From Ecdyonurus torrentis (lineage: Eukaryota > Arthropoda > Insecta > Ephemeroptera > Heptageniidae), in contig OX439131.1 in NCBI GenBank assembly GCA_949318235.1, positions 14,256,434 to 14,320,433 of the forward strand: a stretch of 64,000 bases of DNA, written 5' to 3'. The position numbers and the translations under genes were made by a program. This document shows positions 17,274 to 31,198 of the stretch, one piece after another (position 1 is the first letter of the stretch; every line of letters starts with the position of its first letter). Below the pieces are notes generated by a model. The model was given only the letters and a program-made list of their open reading frames with translations, was not told where the DNA came from and searched no databases.

Positions 17274-19059
17274 TAATTGACGAATAATTTTGTACATTCG
17301 CAAATAAATTACACATTTTAGCTAGTAAAAGGAACATGGCTTATAATAAATGTATAATATTAGAATTCAAATCAATTACAATTAGTTCGTATCTTTAAAT
17401 TTTAATATTTCATATATATTTAAGTGGAACAGTGCGATGTAAAAAGGAACGACATGTTAACAATCAGACAAAATGCCGATGATATTGTGCAATTAGTTTT
17501 ATTTAACGATAATTGTATAAATAAAAAAAATAATAAAAAAAAGACAGACTAGCCCGCAGACCAGCATGATGAGACTGTTTCAGTTTCATGATTTTATAGT
17601 ATATTTATATATTTTTTGTTCTTCTTTACTTTTAGCTAGGCTAATTGGCATGCATCACTGCACAATATATACATGAAAACGTTTGTGTATTTACAATTCA
17701 TTATATTCTATCAGTTGATTGGACATTACATTTTGCTTTTTACTTTGAAATATAAATAAAACAGCAATATGTAGTATAATATACAGTTAATCTAAATAAA
17801 AACCTTTGAACTTTCTTTAATTTTTATTGACATTATTTTTGTTTGATAGTTTTTGTGATATAGCAATTCAAGCATATTAGGATTAGGTATATAATATAAT
17901 TAATGGAATTCCTATGTACAATGAAATTTGTGTTAAAAATATAATGTTTGTATATAGAACTAATTAGTAATTAATTAAAATGTTAATTATATATTATTAA
18001 ATAATAATTTATTTTATACATTTCATGTTGTATTAAAATGTAAATTAATAGCCTTGAATCATGAAATTTTGAGTACATCATGCAAGTATGTACATACCAA
18101 GAAATAATTTAATATTATTTGAAGTACACGCTAAGAATTTTTTTATTAATATTATTTATTATTTTTGAATTATTATTTACATATTTAAGCTATTTATAAT
18201 TATCACGCGAAGTAATTTGAAGGGCGTGCATTTTCGTTGAAATTCTTTTTTCGTATCTTTTTCATATCTTAAATATTTGATATAATTAAAAATAAATTAA
18301 ATTACTTAATAACATTTCATGTTTCTGTGCTTATAATTTCTTTATATTGCATGTGTAATCTATTGTGTAAAATCATATTTTCAACATGTTGTCACTAAAA
18401 AAATTTCAAATTTAAAACGTTGGAAGTTTTTATTCTGTATAATAAGTTATTTCTTAGAATGCGAGATACATTATGTGTGTAATAAATGTTAGTGAGTGAA
18501 CATTAATATAACGTGAAAATATAGCAAAGTTTTGCATACATTCATGAGTGGGTACATTTTGCGTTGGTTGAGATATATCTATTCTTTACTTTAATATATA
18601 AGTTCATTCAAGTGTTAAAAAAGACGAAACAAAATATGAGTTGTAAATTTTTTTTTACTTAAAAGTTTTGTTTCGTAGTTAATTAAGTGTAAAAAAAATG
18701 TCGTTGTTCTTTTTTGTCAAATATAATAATGATCGTCTTGTATTACAAAATTTTCATACTATTCAATCCCAACTAGTTAATATAGTTTAATTTTTCATGT
18801 AAAAAAGTAGCAAATATTTTAATTGAAAAGTAAGTAGCACAATAATGATAATATTTGCAGATAACTTTCCCTATTCATACTTTGAAGGTATAGAGTAAAA
18901 GGTATCCATTTTAATTATGGAACTTTCGTCAAAACGTTTCAAAGCATTATATATTAGAAATCTCTTTAATTTTTTTATATATAATATAAGTAAATAATAC
19001 AAACCTTTTATGGAGTTTTGTAAATTTTTATATAATATAAAGCGAGAGGTAAAGAGAGT

Positions 19060-19300
19060 TTAACTTGCGTCACAGCGAGAATGGTTGTCCGTGGCAACGA
19101 AGCTCTAGTTCTCCCTCGTTCGCTCTCTGCTCTGGGCTCCCTCTGCTTTTGCTTGCTCTGTGCTTTTGCTTGTGTGTGCTGCCTGCTTACAGGAGCGACT
19201 ATATACAATGTTAGCCCGTACATCACAAAGTACACCTCATTTCATCTTCGTCGTCTTTCGTCTCGCAAATTTTGGGTACGATCTACCTTTGCTTTTATGT
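19060..19300. promoter_or_regulatory. GC-richer island with X-box-like motif
   Basis: This 240-bp island stands out from the AT-rich background. It contains gttgtccgtggcaac (19084-19098), an imperfect inverted repeat resembling the RFX X-box with a three-base spacer. Overlapping open frames exist on both strands. The + strand frame has a hydrophobic Leu/Cys-rich stretch, but neither frame resembles a known protein. It may be a promoter, an enhancer or a first exon of a gene not otherwise seen. Confidence 0.3.
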
Positions 19301-19817
19301 CATGTTGTACAAGCAACCAAACAACTAAATTTCAATCTAATGTTTTTCACAAAACAGAAATCACATTACACCTTTTTTTTATGATTTGATATCGTATTTG
19401 AGAGTACCTTTATTTTATTTTGTTTTATTATTTTTTTATTTTTTTAGCCTGAAATATGTTAGCTTTTGTATGTTAATCTTTGCTTTAAAGTATTAGGCAC
19501 AATCGTTTCGATTGAAAAATGAACTTTCATGCTTTCTTTACTACTTTCATTGTTTTCTTGATCATAAATCATTGTACAAAGAGATAGTTGAAAAATTGCT
19601 ATATATACTGTCCAAGGATACTGTGGTGGTGGTCGTCTAAAAATTGAATAGTTTTTCTTTGTTCATTTTTTAACAATAAGTCTGTAAGACTCTCAATAGA
19701 ATGCATTGGCACTTATCTATGTACTCTACTGTTGCCATCAATATTTGAACCAATTTATTTAAAAAAACGTTTGAATAGTCTATATTTGTGAACCAATAAA
19801 TAAAGGGTATTATGTAT

Positions 19818-20045
19818 ACCGTCAAGGGGGTGATTTTGGTCTACTGGGGTGACTTTGGCCAAATTTTCAAAAATTATTTACTCCCCTATAAAATCTCATA
19901 CAAACTTGAAACAAAGTAAAGCTTGATTTTTGCTCTATCTTTTAATTTTATTTCAAGTTTGCGTATGAACTTTAGTTAGGAAGTAAATAATTTTTGAACA
20001 TTTGTCTACAATTCACCCCAGCTCAAAGTCACCTCACTTGACGGT
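19818..20045. mobile_element. Foldback MITE-like element with ACCGTCAAG ends, 228 bp
   Basis: The ends are ACCGTCAAG at 19818 and CTTGACGGT ending 20045. Inward, ctggggtgactttgg pairs with aattcaccccag/caaagtcacct, and caaaaattatttact pairs with agtaaataatttttg. Arms are about 95 bp each with mismatches. There is no open frame. Confidence 0.75.
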
Positions 20046-20867
20046 GATATGTTAAAGAAGAAGTTAAAAAAGAAAAAAATAATAATAATAAAGATTAAAA
20101 AAAAAGAATATTTATATTGTATACTTATTAATGCAAATTTTACATGTATATTACAATGTTTTCATAAACCGCATTGTGCATCATGTAATTAGCTTATTAG
20201 TATCCATGGCACATAGGGTAATGTGGTATAGACCCTAATCCCAATCGAATACATATTATGGTGTACAAAACATCACTGGATAGTATATAATAAATTTTGA
20301 CGATTTCATTTGAAATAAAAATTAACATTAAAAAATTTCCAGATTAATTTTTATTTATATAAATGAATTTTATACTTAAGTTTTGTTTGTTAGTTTTAAT
20401 TAAATATAGTTATTGTAAAGAGAGGAAGTCAACAATGAACAAAGTAAACAAGTGCCCGTTTCATATTGCTATTGAATTTCACTCTGAAAAGCTGTTTTAT
20501 TTATATATTATATAATATTTATTTATTTTTGTCATGCGAATCTTTGGAATCAAATTTGTGCTGACAAATCTTGTGAAGCGACTGCAAACACCCATAGGCT
20601 GTATCTTTGCTGAGTTTCTAAATCTCAATACATTTCTTGAAACCTTACTTTCAGTTGAGTTTTCTAAACGAAAATGTGTATTTATTTTATATTGTATACT
20701 TTGTTCATATTGGAAAAAATTGTGCATTATTTCTCATTATTTGTATTTCATTTTTTATTATAAATTCATTATTCATTAATAGTAGATCAGATCAAACTAA
20801 ATATAATAATTTGATCTATACTATTATATGAATATGTATGTATGTCTATATGTCATAGTTTTAGTTT

Positions 20868-20908
<41 letters not shown>

Positions 20909-21001
20909 CACACAAAATCAATAGTAACAATTTTGTTGAGGTTGAGTACCGGAGTTATTTGAAGAAGTAAAAACGACGTATTGTGGAAATGATTGGATTG
21001 T

Positions 21002-21006
<5 letters not shown>

Positions 21007-21066
<60 letters not shown>
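21007..21066. repeat. (GA)n microsatellite, 60 bp
   Basis: Pure GA array. A 33-nt poly-T tract lies about 100 bp upstream (20,872-20,904). Confidence 0.95.
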
Positions 21067-21069
<3 letters not shown>

Positions 21070-21230
21070 CAGTGAGTGGGGAATCCACTTTATGAGTCTG
21101 ATCATTTAGACAAGTCTTGTCTGCTAATGATTTCTTTAAAATTACCTTCATCCTTTTGATGTGTAACCATTACATCAAATTAAATGAACTCACTTAAATG
21201 AGAATCACAAACAAAAGAATATAGATGTAT

Positions 21231-21269
<39 letters not shown>

Positions 21270-21766
21270 ATCTTCACTGCGGCAAACTGTATAGTGTTTT
21301 TTGTGAATCCTGTGAAGTAATGTTTGGGTTTTCAAATTAGCCGATTCTTATCTAGGTTACAATTCTCCTAGAGATTATATATAGGAACATACATTTCTTT
21401 ATAAACGGAAATTGCAAAAAAAAAAAAAAAAAAAAAGGATTATAAAAAAAAAGGATTATAAAAAAAATGTAAAGAAATTTTAAATGGAACTTGTTGTTTT
21501 TTATTTTGCATTAAAAAGTAAATCAATTTAATAGTATACAGTATACACATTTTACTTGCTTACTTATACGATTTCTTGAACTTTTATTTCCAGTTTTTCC
21601 ATTGCACAAAATGATTTTTTTTCTTATTATTTACCTCTGAGGGGATGTAATGTAAGTTTCGCGTGCGCATTGTAAACTGGAATACGATATTACAGTTTAT
21701 ACGATATAGTAAAAGAAAACAATCGTCAATTTGATTTCCGATAGATATTGATTTCCATCAAGATGT

Positions 21767-21798
<32 letters not shown>

Positions 21799-21920
21799 GT
21801 TAACAATTTCTCCGTCAGCTATAATTTTACTCTGCAGTAGAAAAAATATGTAGTGGTAAAAATTTAAATATCCCAGTTCACCACTTCTCCACTTCATGCA
21901 AACTTTAAAAGTACAAGAAT

Positions 21921-22061
21921 GAAGAATGAGAGAGAGAGAGAGATAGAGAGAGAGAGAAAGAGAATTTTTTCACACTTTATTTTTTATATTTTTGATGTAA
22001 ATTTATATCTATACTCGTTTTCCTACTGGTGTAGCAACGTAAAATTTAGAGGCAAAGCTGA

Positions 22062-22098
<37 letters not shown>
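21921..22098. repeat. Two short (GA)n arrays
   Basis: An interrupted GA array at about 21,928-21,962 and a purer one at about 22,063-22,098. A related 24-bp array lies at 22,732-22,754. Confidence 0.85.
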
Positions 22099-22099
<1 letters not shown>

Positions 22100-25000
22100 C
22101 TTTCCTATTCACTTTGACATTCACATACATTTCAATACCACAATTTTATAGCAGAAATAAATTGAAAAGTAACATACAACTTCTTACTCCATATATTAAA
22201 GATTGTCTCTTTAAAAAAATATAACGAAGTTTATACTGCTCTTTTGTCATCAAATTTACTGTCGTACTATGAGTTATAATTTAATTTTTGAAACATAATA
22301 TTCTCTCTTTTTCTCGTTTTTAAATTCAATTTAATAATCTTTAAAAAAAGTAAGAGTGAATCCTAAACAAAATGGCAAAATAAAAAGGGAAAAAAATATA
22401 TGGGAGTAGGAAAAATAATGAAATAAAAAGCGTAAACTAAAAATGAAATAAAAAAATCGAGATATAGACATAAAAAAGAAATTTTGATTTGGGAATGTGC
22501 TGTGCGTGATTGTAGGAAGAGAATACAAAAAGGTAAGTTTTTTTTCTTCATAAGTACACATATATATAGAAAAATGTACAATAAATAAATAAATAAATAA
22601 AAAGTTGGGCAGTGGTTTAGTTTGTGCGTCAAACAAGATTTTCTACGTCTACAGTTTTCTGGCAATGTTAACCACTTTGTGCTGCACGTCGTGTCGGCTA
22701 GTACAAAACGATTCTTTAGTGTGGAGAATGGAGAGAGAGAGAGAGAGAGAGAGAACAAGCGAACAGTTTGACACAGTATAGTTCTAACTTTCTATACCTT
22801 AATTGTGTTCAACTAGACATTTCGTTATCCAATTATTTATTATTAAATTTTATATTTGAATTCTAAAATGTATGGCAAGCTGTTTTAGTACATATATATG
22901 ATTTAAGTTTGAAAAACATTTGCAATATAAATTTAAATTTGCAAAAGAAAGCAATTATATTAATGGTCACACAAAAATTTATTTTTGGTTTATTTTGGAG
23001 ACGTATAAGGAAACTTATATTGGGCACGTGGAGATGCTCAAGTTTATTATTTTATAATAAGAGATGAACTTCCTCCAAGTATAATATTACTGCGTTCAAG
23101 TTTTACCTTGGTTTTGCAGCGCAGATACATTTTATAATAATTTACCTTGTTATTTCAATCATTTGTTTATAACGCTTATTGTTGAGGAGACTATCATATG
23201 ATACTATGATCGTGTTGCATTTTAATAAAGCAATTTGCTATTTTAATATATAGCGATATATTGTGTTCATAAATGAGTAATGGATTTTTTTTATATATAT
23301 TATTCAGAGCTGTAACTAATAATTTGCTAGCAATATTCTTTTCTAAAGTTCAGCCACGCGCAGCATTTTTTTTTTTTTTTTCATTGTTTACCTGCAAAAT
23401 ACAATAAAACTGTTGCAACAGTATAAGGTAATGTTAATTAAGAAGTATAAAATAATGCATTTCTTATATAAAGAGAATGAAAATTTTCAATAAAAAATAA
23501 CCTTCAGTTATTTTTTTATTACGTATAATTATATTTCTTAATCAAATAAATTTATTACATAAAAGAAAGAAAAAAATTTTCTTCATGATCTTATATTATA
23601 ATGTACTTGACACGTTCTACTTATATTAATATTATTATACACCAGTGTTAATTTAATTATTCTGACCATTAATATAACAAGTTCACAAAAAAATTCACTA
23701 TATACCTTATTGTATATAATGTATAAAACGATGACAAAGAGAGAATACTTAAGTATACTTCTACATTTTACAATACAATTTAACTTATTTGCTTTGCTCA
23801 ATTCATGATGAAGATGGGTATTATTACTTACTACAGTATATTGTACTTTTAATTTATATGGTCTTTTTTTTTTTTTTTTTTTTTCTCTCTCTGCGTTCTT
23901 TTGTTATATTTTAAATGTAAGTGAAGTGGCATTGCAAACCCTTCATAATTTTTCTCGTTTTTTCTCTTTTATACCGCATACCTCAACATTCCCACGTACA
24001 TACAGTATAATCCGAGCTGGGATTTAAAAATTAACATATTATTATTCTATCAAAAAAATAATTCTTTTCAGCTGTTTTTTATTACTATTTTTTTCTTTCG
24101 TCAATAATTTCATTTGCACTCAAGTATAACCAGTATTGAAAGCATTATTGGTAATCGTTATTTGTATGCATAATTAAGATTTTTTTTTTATAGTTTAATG
24201 CTATGTGTAATTTTTTTTTAATTCTAAAGTAACTGTACCTTTTTGTATAAATTATTGATTAAAAGTTATTAGTATTGTTCATTTATTATTTACTACCATA
24301 ATGGAGTACAGTATATATTAAGTAATTTCTTTTGAAATTGTTAGCATCATAGAAAACTGTTGAGAAAGTATTTATAATTATTAAAAGAAGTAAAATAACA
24401 ATTTAGTGTAATATATATAAAAAAAATCAAACATTATAGTATAAAAATGAGAAGCACTTTTTAAGCATATTTTAATTTTAAAGTGTTTTAACAATGAAAA
24501 ACTGTGCAGCTTCTAAAATTTAAGTGATTTCTATGTATAACGTAAGAGTTAGAAAAAGGGAACATTTCACCCTTATTATGCAGTAAAACCTCTTGACCCG
24601 CAAAACCACAAAGATTATAATTTAAGACAATATTTTAGGCTTAATATTTTTATTAAATTTACTTAAGTATATCCTTTATGATTATCAAATATGATATTTC
24701 CCCCCTTAAACGTTTTTTATGTAAATTCTTGCGTGTTTTATCGAGCTTGTCACACTATGAAAGATTGACATGAGGGTGATTATGTGTTTCAACTATAAGT
24801 CCTGGCTTTTTGTTTTGTTTATATTTCAGTCCAGTATCTAAGTTGCTTTGTATTAAATCGTTTACGACCATCTCAGTTTATTCAGTATTAGAAAACTAAC
24901 AAATACTTTGCCTCAAAATAATAATAATAATAATGAGAACAAAAGGCGATGACATTGAAAATTTTAGTAATCTCTATCTCAGAGGTCACTCAACATCACT

Positions 25001-25241
25001 CAATCTTTAAGTTGAGACGTGGTCTTAGCTAATGTTTGTATATAGCTATTTTAAGAACTTGCTAAGTACTAGCATCTGGACTACCTTCTTGAACATGTCA
25101 ACAATTAGGAAAATAATTCATTTGAACTAAATGTCTAGAGTGTTGACAAACATTATTTCACACTAATTGATGTTTAACTGTGTGATGTGTATTACACTGT
25201 TGCAAGTCGTTCGTATTTATATTTCATAAGTGTTGTTGTTC

Positions 25242-25333
25242 GTAAACCCTGTTTTCTTGCACCAAAAAATGCGCATTCCATTTGATTAACTATAGTTGAT
25301 CGTCATTTTAGTATAGCAGAAAACAGGGTTTAC
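25242..25333. mobile_element. 92-bp element with perfect 16-bp terminal inverted repeats
   Basis: GTAAACCCTGTTTTCT at 25242-25257 is the exact reverse complement of AGAAAACAGGGTTTAC at 25318-25333. The interior is unique. It could be a tiny MITE or a structured regulatory hairpin. No second copy was seen here. Confidence 0.6.
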
Positions 25334-25974
25334 AAAAAGCATTATATTTATAAGTTTTATTTTTATTACTTTTAAACAATATACGTCAGCAAAATTATTA
25401 ATATTAAAAATTTTCACTACAAAATCTGACGAGAAAAGGTCTTAAAAATAGTAACATAGTGATTAAAACTACGTTTAGTATATAAATCATCATTGTTGAA
25501 TTGAGTTATATTGTTAGTTAAGTTTTTCGTGATAGAATTCTTAACTATATTTTTAGATTATGACCTTTAAAAATCACTGAATTATAAAGATTACAAAAGA
25601 ACAGAAAAAAAAAATCAATAATGTAAGAAAATGTGAAATGAATAATGATATCATAAAACATTTTAATACTTTTATTTAAATAGAATAAATGTTTTATTAT
25701 TATTATTGAATTATAGGTAGTATTTTATTGATGTCACCAAGACTTTGAGCTGTATTTACATGATAAATCGAATTATTTGAAAACAAATGCTTAATTATAT
25801 TGAAAAAATTTCTACATAAGTTTCTTCGGAAGTAGGAAAAATATTAATGCGATTGATTTGAAATAAATTAGGTTTTGTTTTATTGTTTATAATATAAAAA
25901 TATTAACGACAGTTGTAAAAAAGTGTACCAAATACTTATCAAATAGAGGTCATTGGTGCCAAAAAAAAAAGCAT

Positions 25975-26157
25975 GAATTTTTAATTAGCTTAAAACACGT
26001 AGAAGAATCACTCATTTAAAATTTCCGGTCTCGGTGCAATAATTTTTCTCAACAACAACAACAACAACACAACGTACAGTACATGGTAACACAATGCTAA
26101 AAGATAGGAAATTAGACACTTTTAAGCCTTCTCATGAACCTCACCGATAACCTCCAT
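25975..26157 (+). repeat. Dispersed repeat, copy 2 of 2
   Basis: It shares agcttaaaacacgta, tgcaataatttttctcaa, aaaagataggaaatt and cctcaccgataacctcca with the copy at 17,091, in the same orientation. It contains a short (AAC)n expansion in place of the poly-A of the other copy. Confidence 0.65.
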
Positions 26158-27293
26158 TAAATAATAATTAATAACAATTTCTACTAAGAAAATTAAAAAT
26201 GCATTTAGTGATGCTTATAAATGCTAACAATTTCCTATAGTAAAAACAACAAAGCAACACTTCATAAATACATAAATGACTGTATCGTATTAAAGAAAAT
26301 AATCATGAGTGTGATTTTCTCACTACATGACAGATAGTTTTGACCTTAGACTTGCAGAATGAAATAATAATATAATGTTGAGCAAGATGTAAGACAAAAT
26401 AAAGTTGTAGTAACAACTTCATATTTTGTTAAAGTTAAAATGTATTTCTTTGCAAATATAAGCAGAAAGAAGAGAGTATTACGACAGAGTGATAAGTGAA
26501 GATTATTCTAAGAAAGATAGATTATAATAATTATATATATATATAAAAAGAAAAAGTGTTAGAGCTGCGCTTCTTCTTTTTCTGTATATATGTTTATATT
26601 GTGTAATTGAAACATGAAAAGCATTTACAAGTACTTAGATGTTTATTTTATGTCGTATTAACATAAAGAAGTAATTTATCTTTTAAATATACACTACTGC
26701 ACTGTTATATAATGATTTTTTTGTACTTTGCTAGTGAAGTCTTGGATTATTATTATTTTTTTTTTATAAATATATTTCAGGATAGTACGAAAAAGAGAGA
26801 GAGAGAGAGAGAAGTTTTTTGTTTATATACTTTGGTTTATTAAGACTTTTCTGGAACAGACAATTGATGTAAACAATGAGAAGATGTTAAGACGTAACAA
26901 CTTTAAATTATATGATGTAAATAGAATATAAATAAATAGAAAAGAAAGGGGTGTATGAGAGAAAGCGTGAACACAAAACATATTGTATTATGTATATAAC
27001 CAAGATGTCGAGGTTCTCACTACTTATACATCAAAACTTACTAAAACTATAACTTAGAACATCATGCATTAAATTAGTTTTAAAATGAAAATATGACTCT
27101 AGTTTTTAAACTTATAAGTCTGCAACTTTTATATGCCTAATTATATTATATTGTAGAAAATATAAACTACCTACATCGGAGGAAAAAAAAAAAAAACATT
27201 ATTATTTTGTATTTTATTAATATTATCTCTTCGCTAAAAATAACATTTATATTTAATTTAAAAGTTTCCTATGTAAAAAATGTTCATATAATA

Positions 27294-27460
27294 TATGTAT
27301 ATATATATATATATATATATTTTTTTTATATATATATATACTATATTATATTATATTATATAACCCTGTATTTTTTAGTTGGAAAAATAATAAAATCAAA
27401 AGAAAAAAAAAACGTTAACTAATAAAAATTTTAACAGCATTATTACTTTATTTTTTTATG

Positions 27461-27507
<47 letters not shown>
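27294..27507. repeat. Paired (TA)n arrays
   Basis: TA arrays at about 27,296-27,340, interrupted by poly-T, and at 27,463-27,507. They are surrounded by further AT-only sequence. Confidence 0.9.
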
Positions 27508-27511
<4 letters not shown>

Positions 27512-28065
27512 TTACATTAAGTTCATTAAAAATTTAAAATCGATTTCAAACTTTCGACTCTTTTAATAAATCAATATTTAATCTATATAACATTTTAATT
27601 TTATTAACAGATTTTCTATTATAATATATAGATTTCACTTTATAGTTTGTCTTGTATAATATATAGTATATTTAAAAAGTGTCCTTTGAAATAAGGTCAA
27701 AAGCATTCTAAATCTTATTTCTAAACTGCATGATCTGCATACAAAATATGATAATTACATTCACATTTTCATAGCACACGTATATATTTGATTATTTATT
27801 ATTATAATATGCAATACAATAAATATAATTAATTAGTATAAATTATCAAACTTACAAATTTAGTTGAAACACACTATACACTTGTAAAGATAAAATAATG
27901 TGAGCTGTTTATTGATTTGAAACCTGTTTTGGTATTACATTAGATTTCTTCTTTTAAATTTAATGAGTATAATTTGTGTGATTTTTTTCCCAACTGTAAT
28001 GTAAAACGATCACATTATTTAAAATGTAGCATTGCAGGAAAAAATGTCTATTTTGTGTACATATG

Positions 28066-28189
<124 letters not shown>

Positions 28190-28639
28190 ATCTGGCAATA
28201 TACCAAAATATTTCAGTCTGTCTGCATCAAAGTATAGCTATAATCTAACACCATCTACTGCCTTTTCTTTTCTTTTCTATTCATATTATAATATAGTATA
28301 TTTTTCTTCAACTTCATTATTTTAACGTTCAAAAACTTTAATCCTCTCTAACTTCATAAAAAGGAAAATAATAATAATAGTAACTTGTAGAATTGATTAC
28401 TAGAAAGAATTATATACTGTATTATATAAAATAGTTTTTGACGTTACGTTTTCATTTATTTAATAGATTTTTTAAACATTAATGCCATTAAATTTTTTTT
28501 CAATTATAAAGACACTTTATCAAATTAAGAATATTTTATATTATATTATGATGATGATTTGTGACGTAATTGTTGATCAAATTATACTTATGGATATTAA
28601 TTATAAATGTGCAGTTTGGCATATTCTGTAGCAGGTTTG

Positions 28640-28642
<3 letters not shown>

Positions 28643-28697
<55 letters not shown>
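28643..28697. repeat. (AG)n microsatellite, 55 bp
   Basis: Pure AG array. Confidence 0.95.
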
Positions 28698-28700
<3 letters not shown>

Positions 28701-30765
28701 CAAGACTTTACTAATAAGACTTTACTCGGTCTAATAACTACGATTCGCTCCACAAGATTAAAACAGAATTTAATGGTATTTAGTTTTTGCATATCTACTA
28801 TACGTCTTATGTATATCCCCCTAAGTAAAGGTTATCTGTGTTTCATTATTCATTAGTACTTTTCAGAGATTTGAATTCTAATTATACTAATTAACTTTTT
28901 TAGAAACTTAGCAATAATATATAACACACTGTATTAAGTAACAAAATTTCTATTGTGCTCTTTTTTTTTAATTTATTCTTTTTGATTATGAAGCTGTAAG
29001 TAATTAAAAATTTATAATAGAAAAAGTTTGACATCTAATTAATTCATTAAACTTGCATTAATATAGATTTCTTAAATTATTAACAGAAAAAAAATGTGAA
29101 AATAAAGTTATGCGAACAATTTTTTTCTTCATTACAGAAACCATATTGGTCATTTCACTATCTAAAAAAATAATCATTCTTTGTTTTCCTTAAAATATAA
29201 TATTTATAAATCTTTTGTTAAACAAATGTAAGTTGTACCAAACTTTTGGCATTGATAGAATATTTATTTATATAAAATAAATTACTGAAACGTTAAAAAT
29301 AATGTTAAGTTTGTCACATTTAAAATTTTTACAACTGTTGATAAATTTAAAAATTATTTTGTCAAAATATTTATTACTATTGAGTTCTGAGTTAATGAGA
29401 TACAAAAGAAAACACTTTTTTTTTATATTCTCTCGTGGACATTTGCACATATTTAGGGACTGCCATGGATTCTGAAATTTTATTTTAATGATCAATTTTC
29501 ACCACCTTTCAAAGTTGATTTACTGGCCAAAATTTCTCCACCTTGTTTTTGCAACAAATACATTAAATGTCATTGTTTACTTGAAGAAAAAAATAGTTAA
29601 ATAAATTTTGTGTTTAACAATAAAACATTCAACTGTTTATGTCCTATAAGCTTGAAAAGCTTGCTGGAAAGAAGTAAAAATAAATCCAGGGTGGAAAATT
29701 TGCATGACTGCTTATTAAAAAAAAAAAAAGAAGAGAGAGAGAGAGAGAGAATGATAAGCAACACAAATTTTACACTCGTGTTATTTTATAATTTTAAATA
29801 TTAAATTTTTACAGGATATGATTTTTTTTTCTTTTATTACAATATGTGTTAGGTTTAATTTATTATTTTTTACGTGTTATTTCTTTCAAAAGACAGGAAG
29901 ACATATCACTATATTATATTTTTATTTTTTAAAATTCTAAATTACTTTATGTCAGTTGAAAGATTTACATATTTTTAAATAAAGAAAATATATTACACCG
30001 GACAGTAAAATCCAGTGATAAAAATAAAACTTGTCGTACTGTACATTTATCGATTGTAATAATCTGTGATGCTTTGTTTTTTATTTAACCTATCTGATTT
30101 TAAAAAAAAAAGATTTAACACAAATATAACGCAGTGCAGTTAAATATTAAATGAAAGATAGTTTTGATAAAGTTTCTTAGTGTGGAAGTGATCGCGTAGG
30201 TTTGTGATGTTTGCACGCTATAACTTATGCACGATACATCAATCAACTGTATACACCCGCACTCCAATATTTTCATTATTATTATTTTTAAACCTTAGGC
30301 AATAAAGTTGAAATTGAGATTTAAATAACATGAACGCATTTCCTTTACACATTTTTTAAAACTAATTTAAAAAAAAATTTAATTCACATTTCAATCTTTT
30401 AAAATTAAAAAATATAATATAATTTATACTTTATTGGTGAGAGATATAGAAAAAAAAAGAAATCAAACCCCTACAATGTTTTATTACAAAAAATCAGTGT
30501 GCAGATATTTAAAATAATTTATTTGATATATTTACTTTTTTTTTCATTGTCTTCTTGTTATATAATATAAGAAACTTGATGAAGGCTTCATATATGTATT
30601 TTGTCCTATATTTATTTGTATTAATTTATTTGTAATATCATAATGAATATTATTTATTTATGAAAAGCAATAAAAAAATTGTCTGAAACTCTAACATGGT
30701 ACTATAAATTGCCTAAATATTTTAACATTTTAATATGTTAAGTAATAATTTTAACGTAGCCTAGC

Positions 30766-31198
30766 AATGGACCACTTGCAATGAAAGGTTTTTAACTGTT
30801 GCAACGTGTAATTGAAAACGATTTTTTCATAAAAAAAAATGCAAAAGGTGTAGAACACCTTGAACAAAAAACATGTCTAATATCCTAACATACCTATAAA
30901 TATCATTGTTGATTTGACCAGAGTCGTTTCCTTCTAATTTATTTTCCATTCACAAAATGATGCGTGTGGACAGTGACGTCGCAGCTCGCTTGTTTTATAC
31001 CAGGCGAGCTGTGACGTCAGAGTCCTCTCGCACCATTTTGTAAATGGAAAAAAAATAAAAAAAATCAATGACTGATCAAATCAACGTTGATTTTTAGGTA
31101 TGTTAGGAAATTAGACAAGTTTTTTGTTCAAGGTGTTCTACACTTTTACGAATATTCCATTTTCTTTTGAATAGTTAGTTCATTGCAAGTGGTCCATT
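30766..31198. mobile_element. Foldback MITE-like element, copy 1 of 2 (433 bp)
   Basis: The outer ends AATGGACCACTTGCA and TGCAAGTGGTCCATT are perfect inverted repeats. Inner arms include gtagaacaccttgaacaaaa against ttttgttcaaggtgttctac, then tcctaacatacct and aggtatgttagga. The centre contains two GTGACGTC sites (30973, 31011). The inner part is shared with 55,502-55,831; the outer 80-bp arms are unique to this copy. Confidence 0.8.

Larger units (their letters stand above)
13247..19059. other. Non-coding AT-rich stretch
   Basis: Apart from a (CT)n array and one dispersed repeat I see nothing coding. A short symmetrical motif ggaaacgcgtttcg occurs at about 15,686 in a slightly GC-richer patch. 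A 29-nt poly-A lies at about 15,337. Confidence 0.6.

Noticed and set aside
22363..22758. 131-codon open frame on the minus strand
   Set aside because: It runs through a (GA)n array read as Ser-Leu repeats and then AT-rich sequence; no splice or family evidence.
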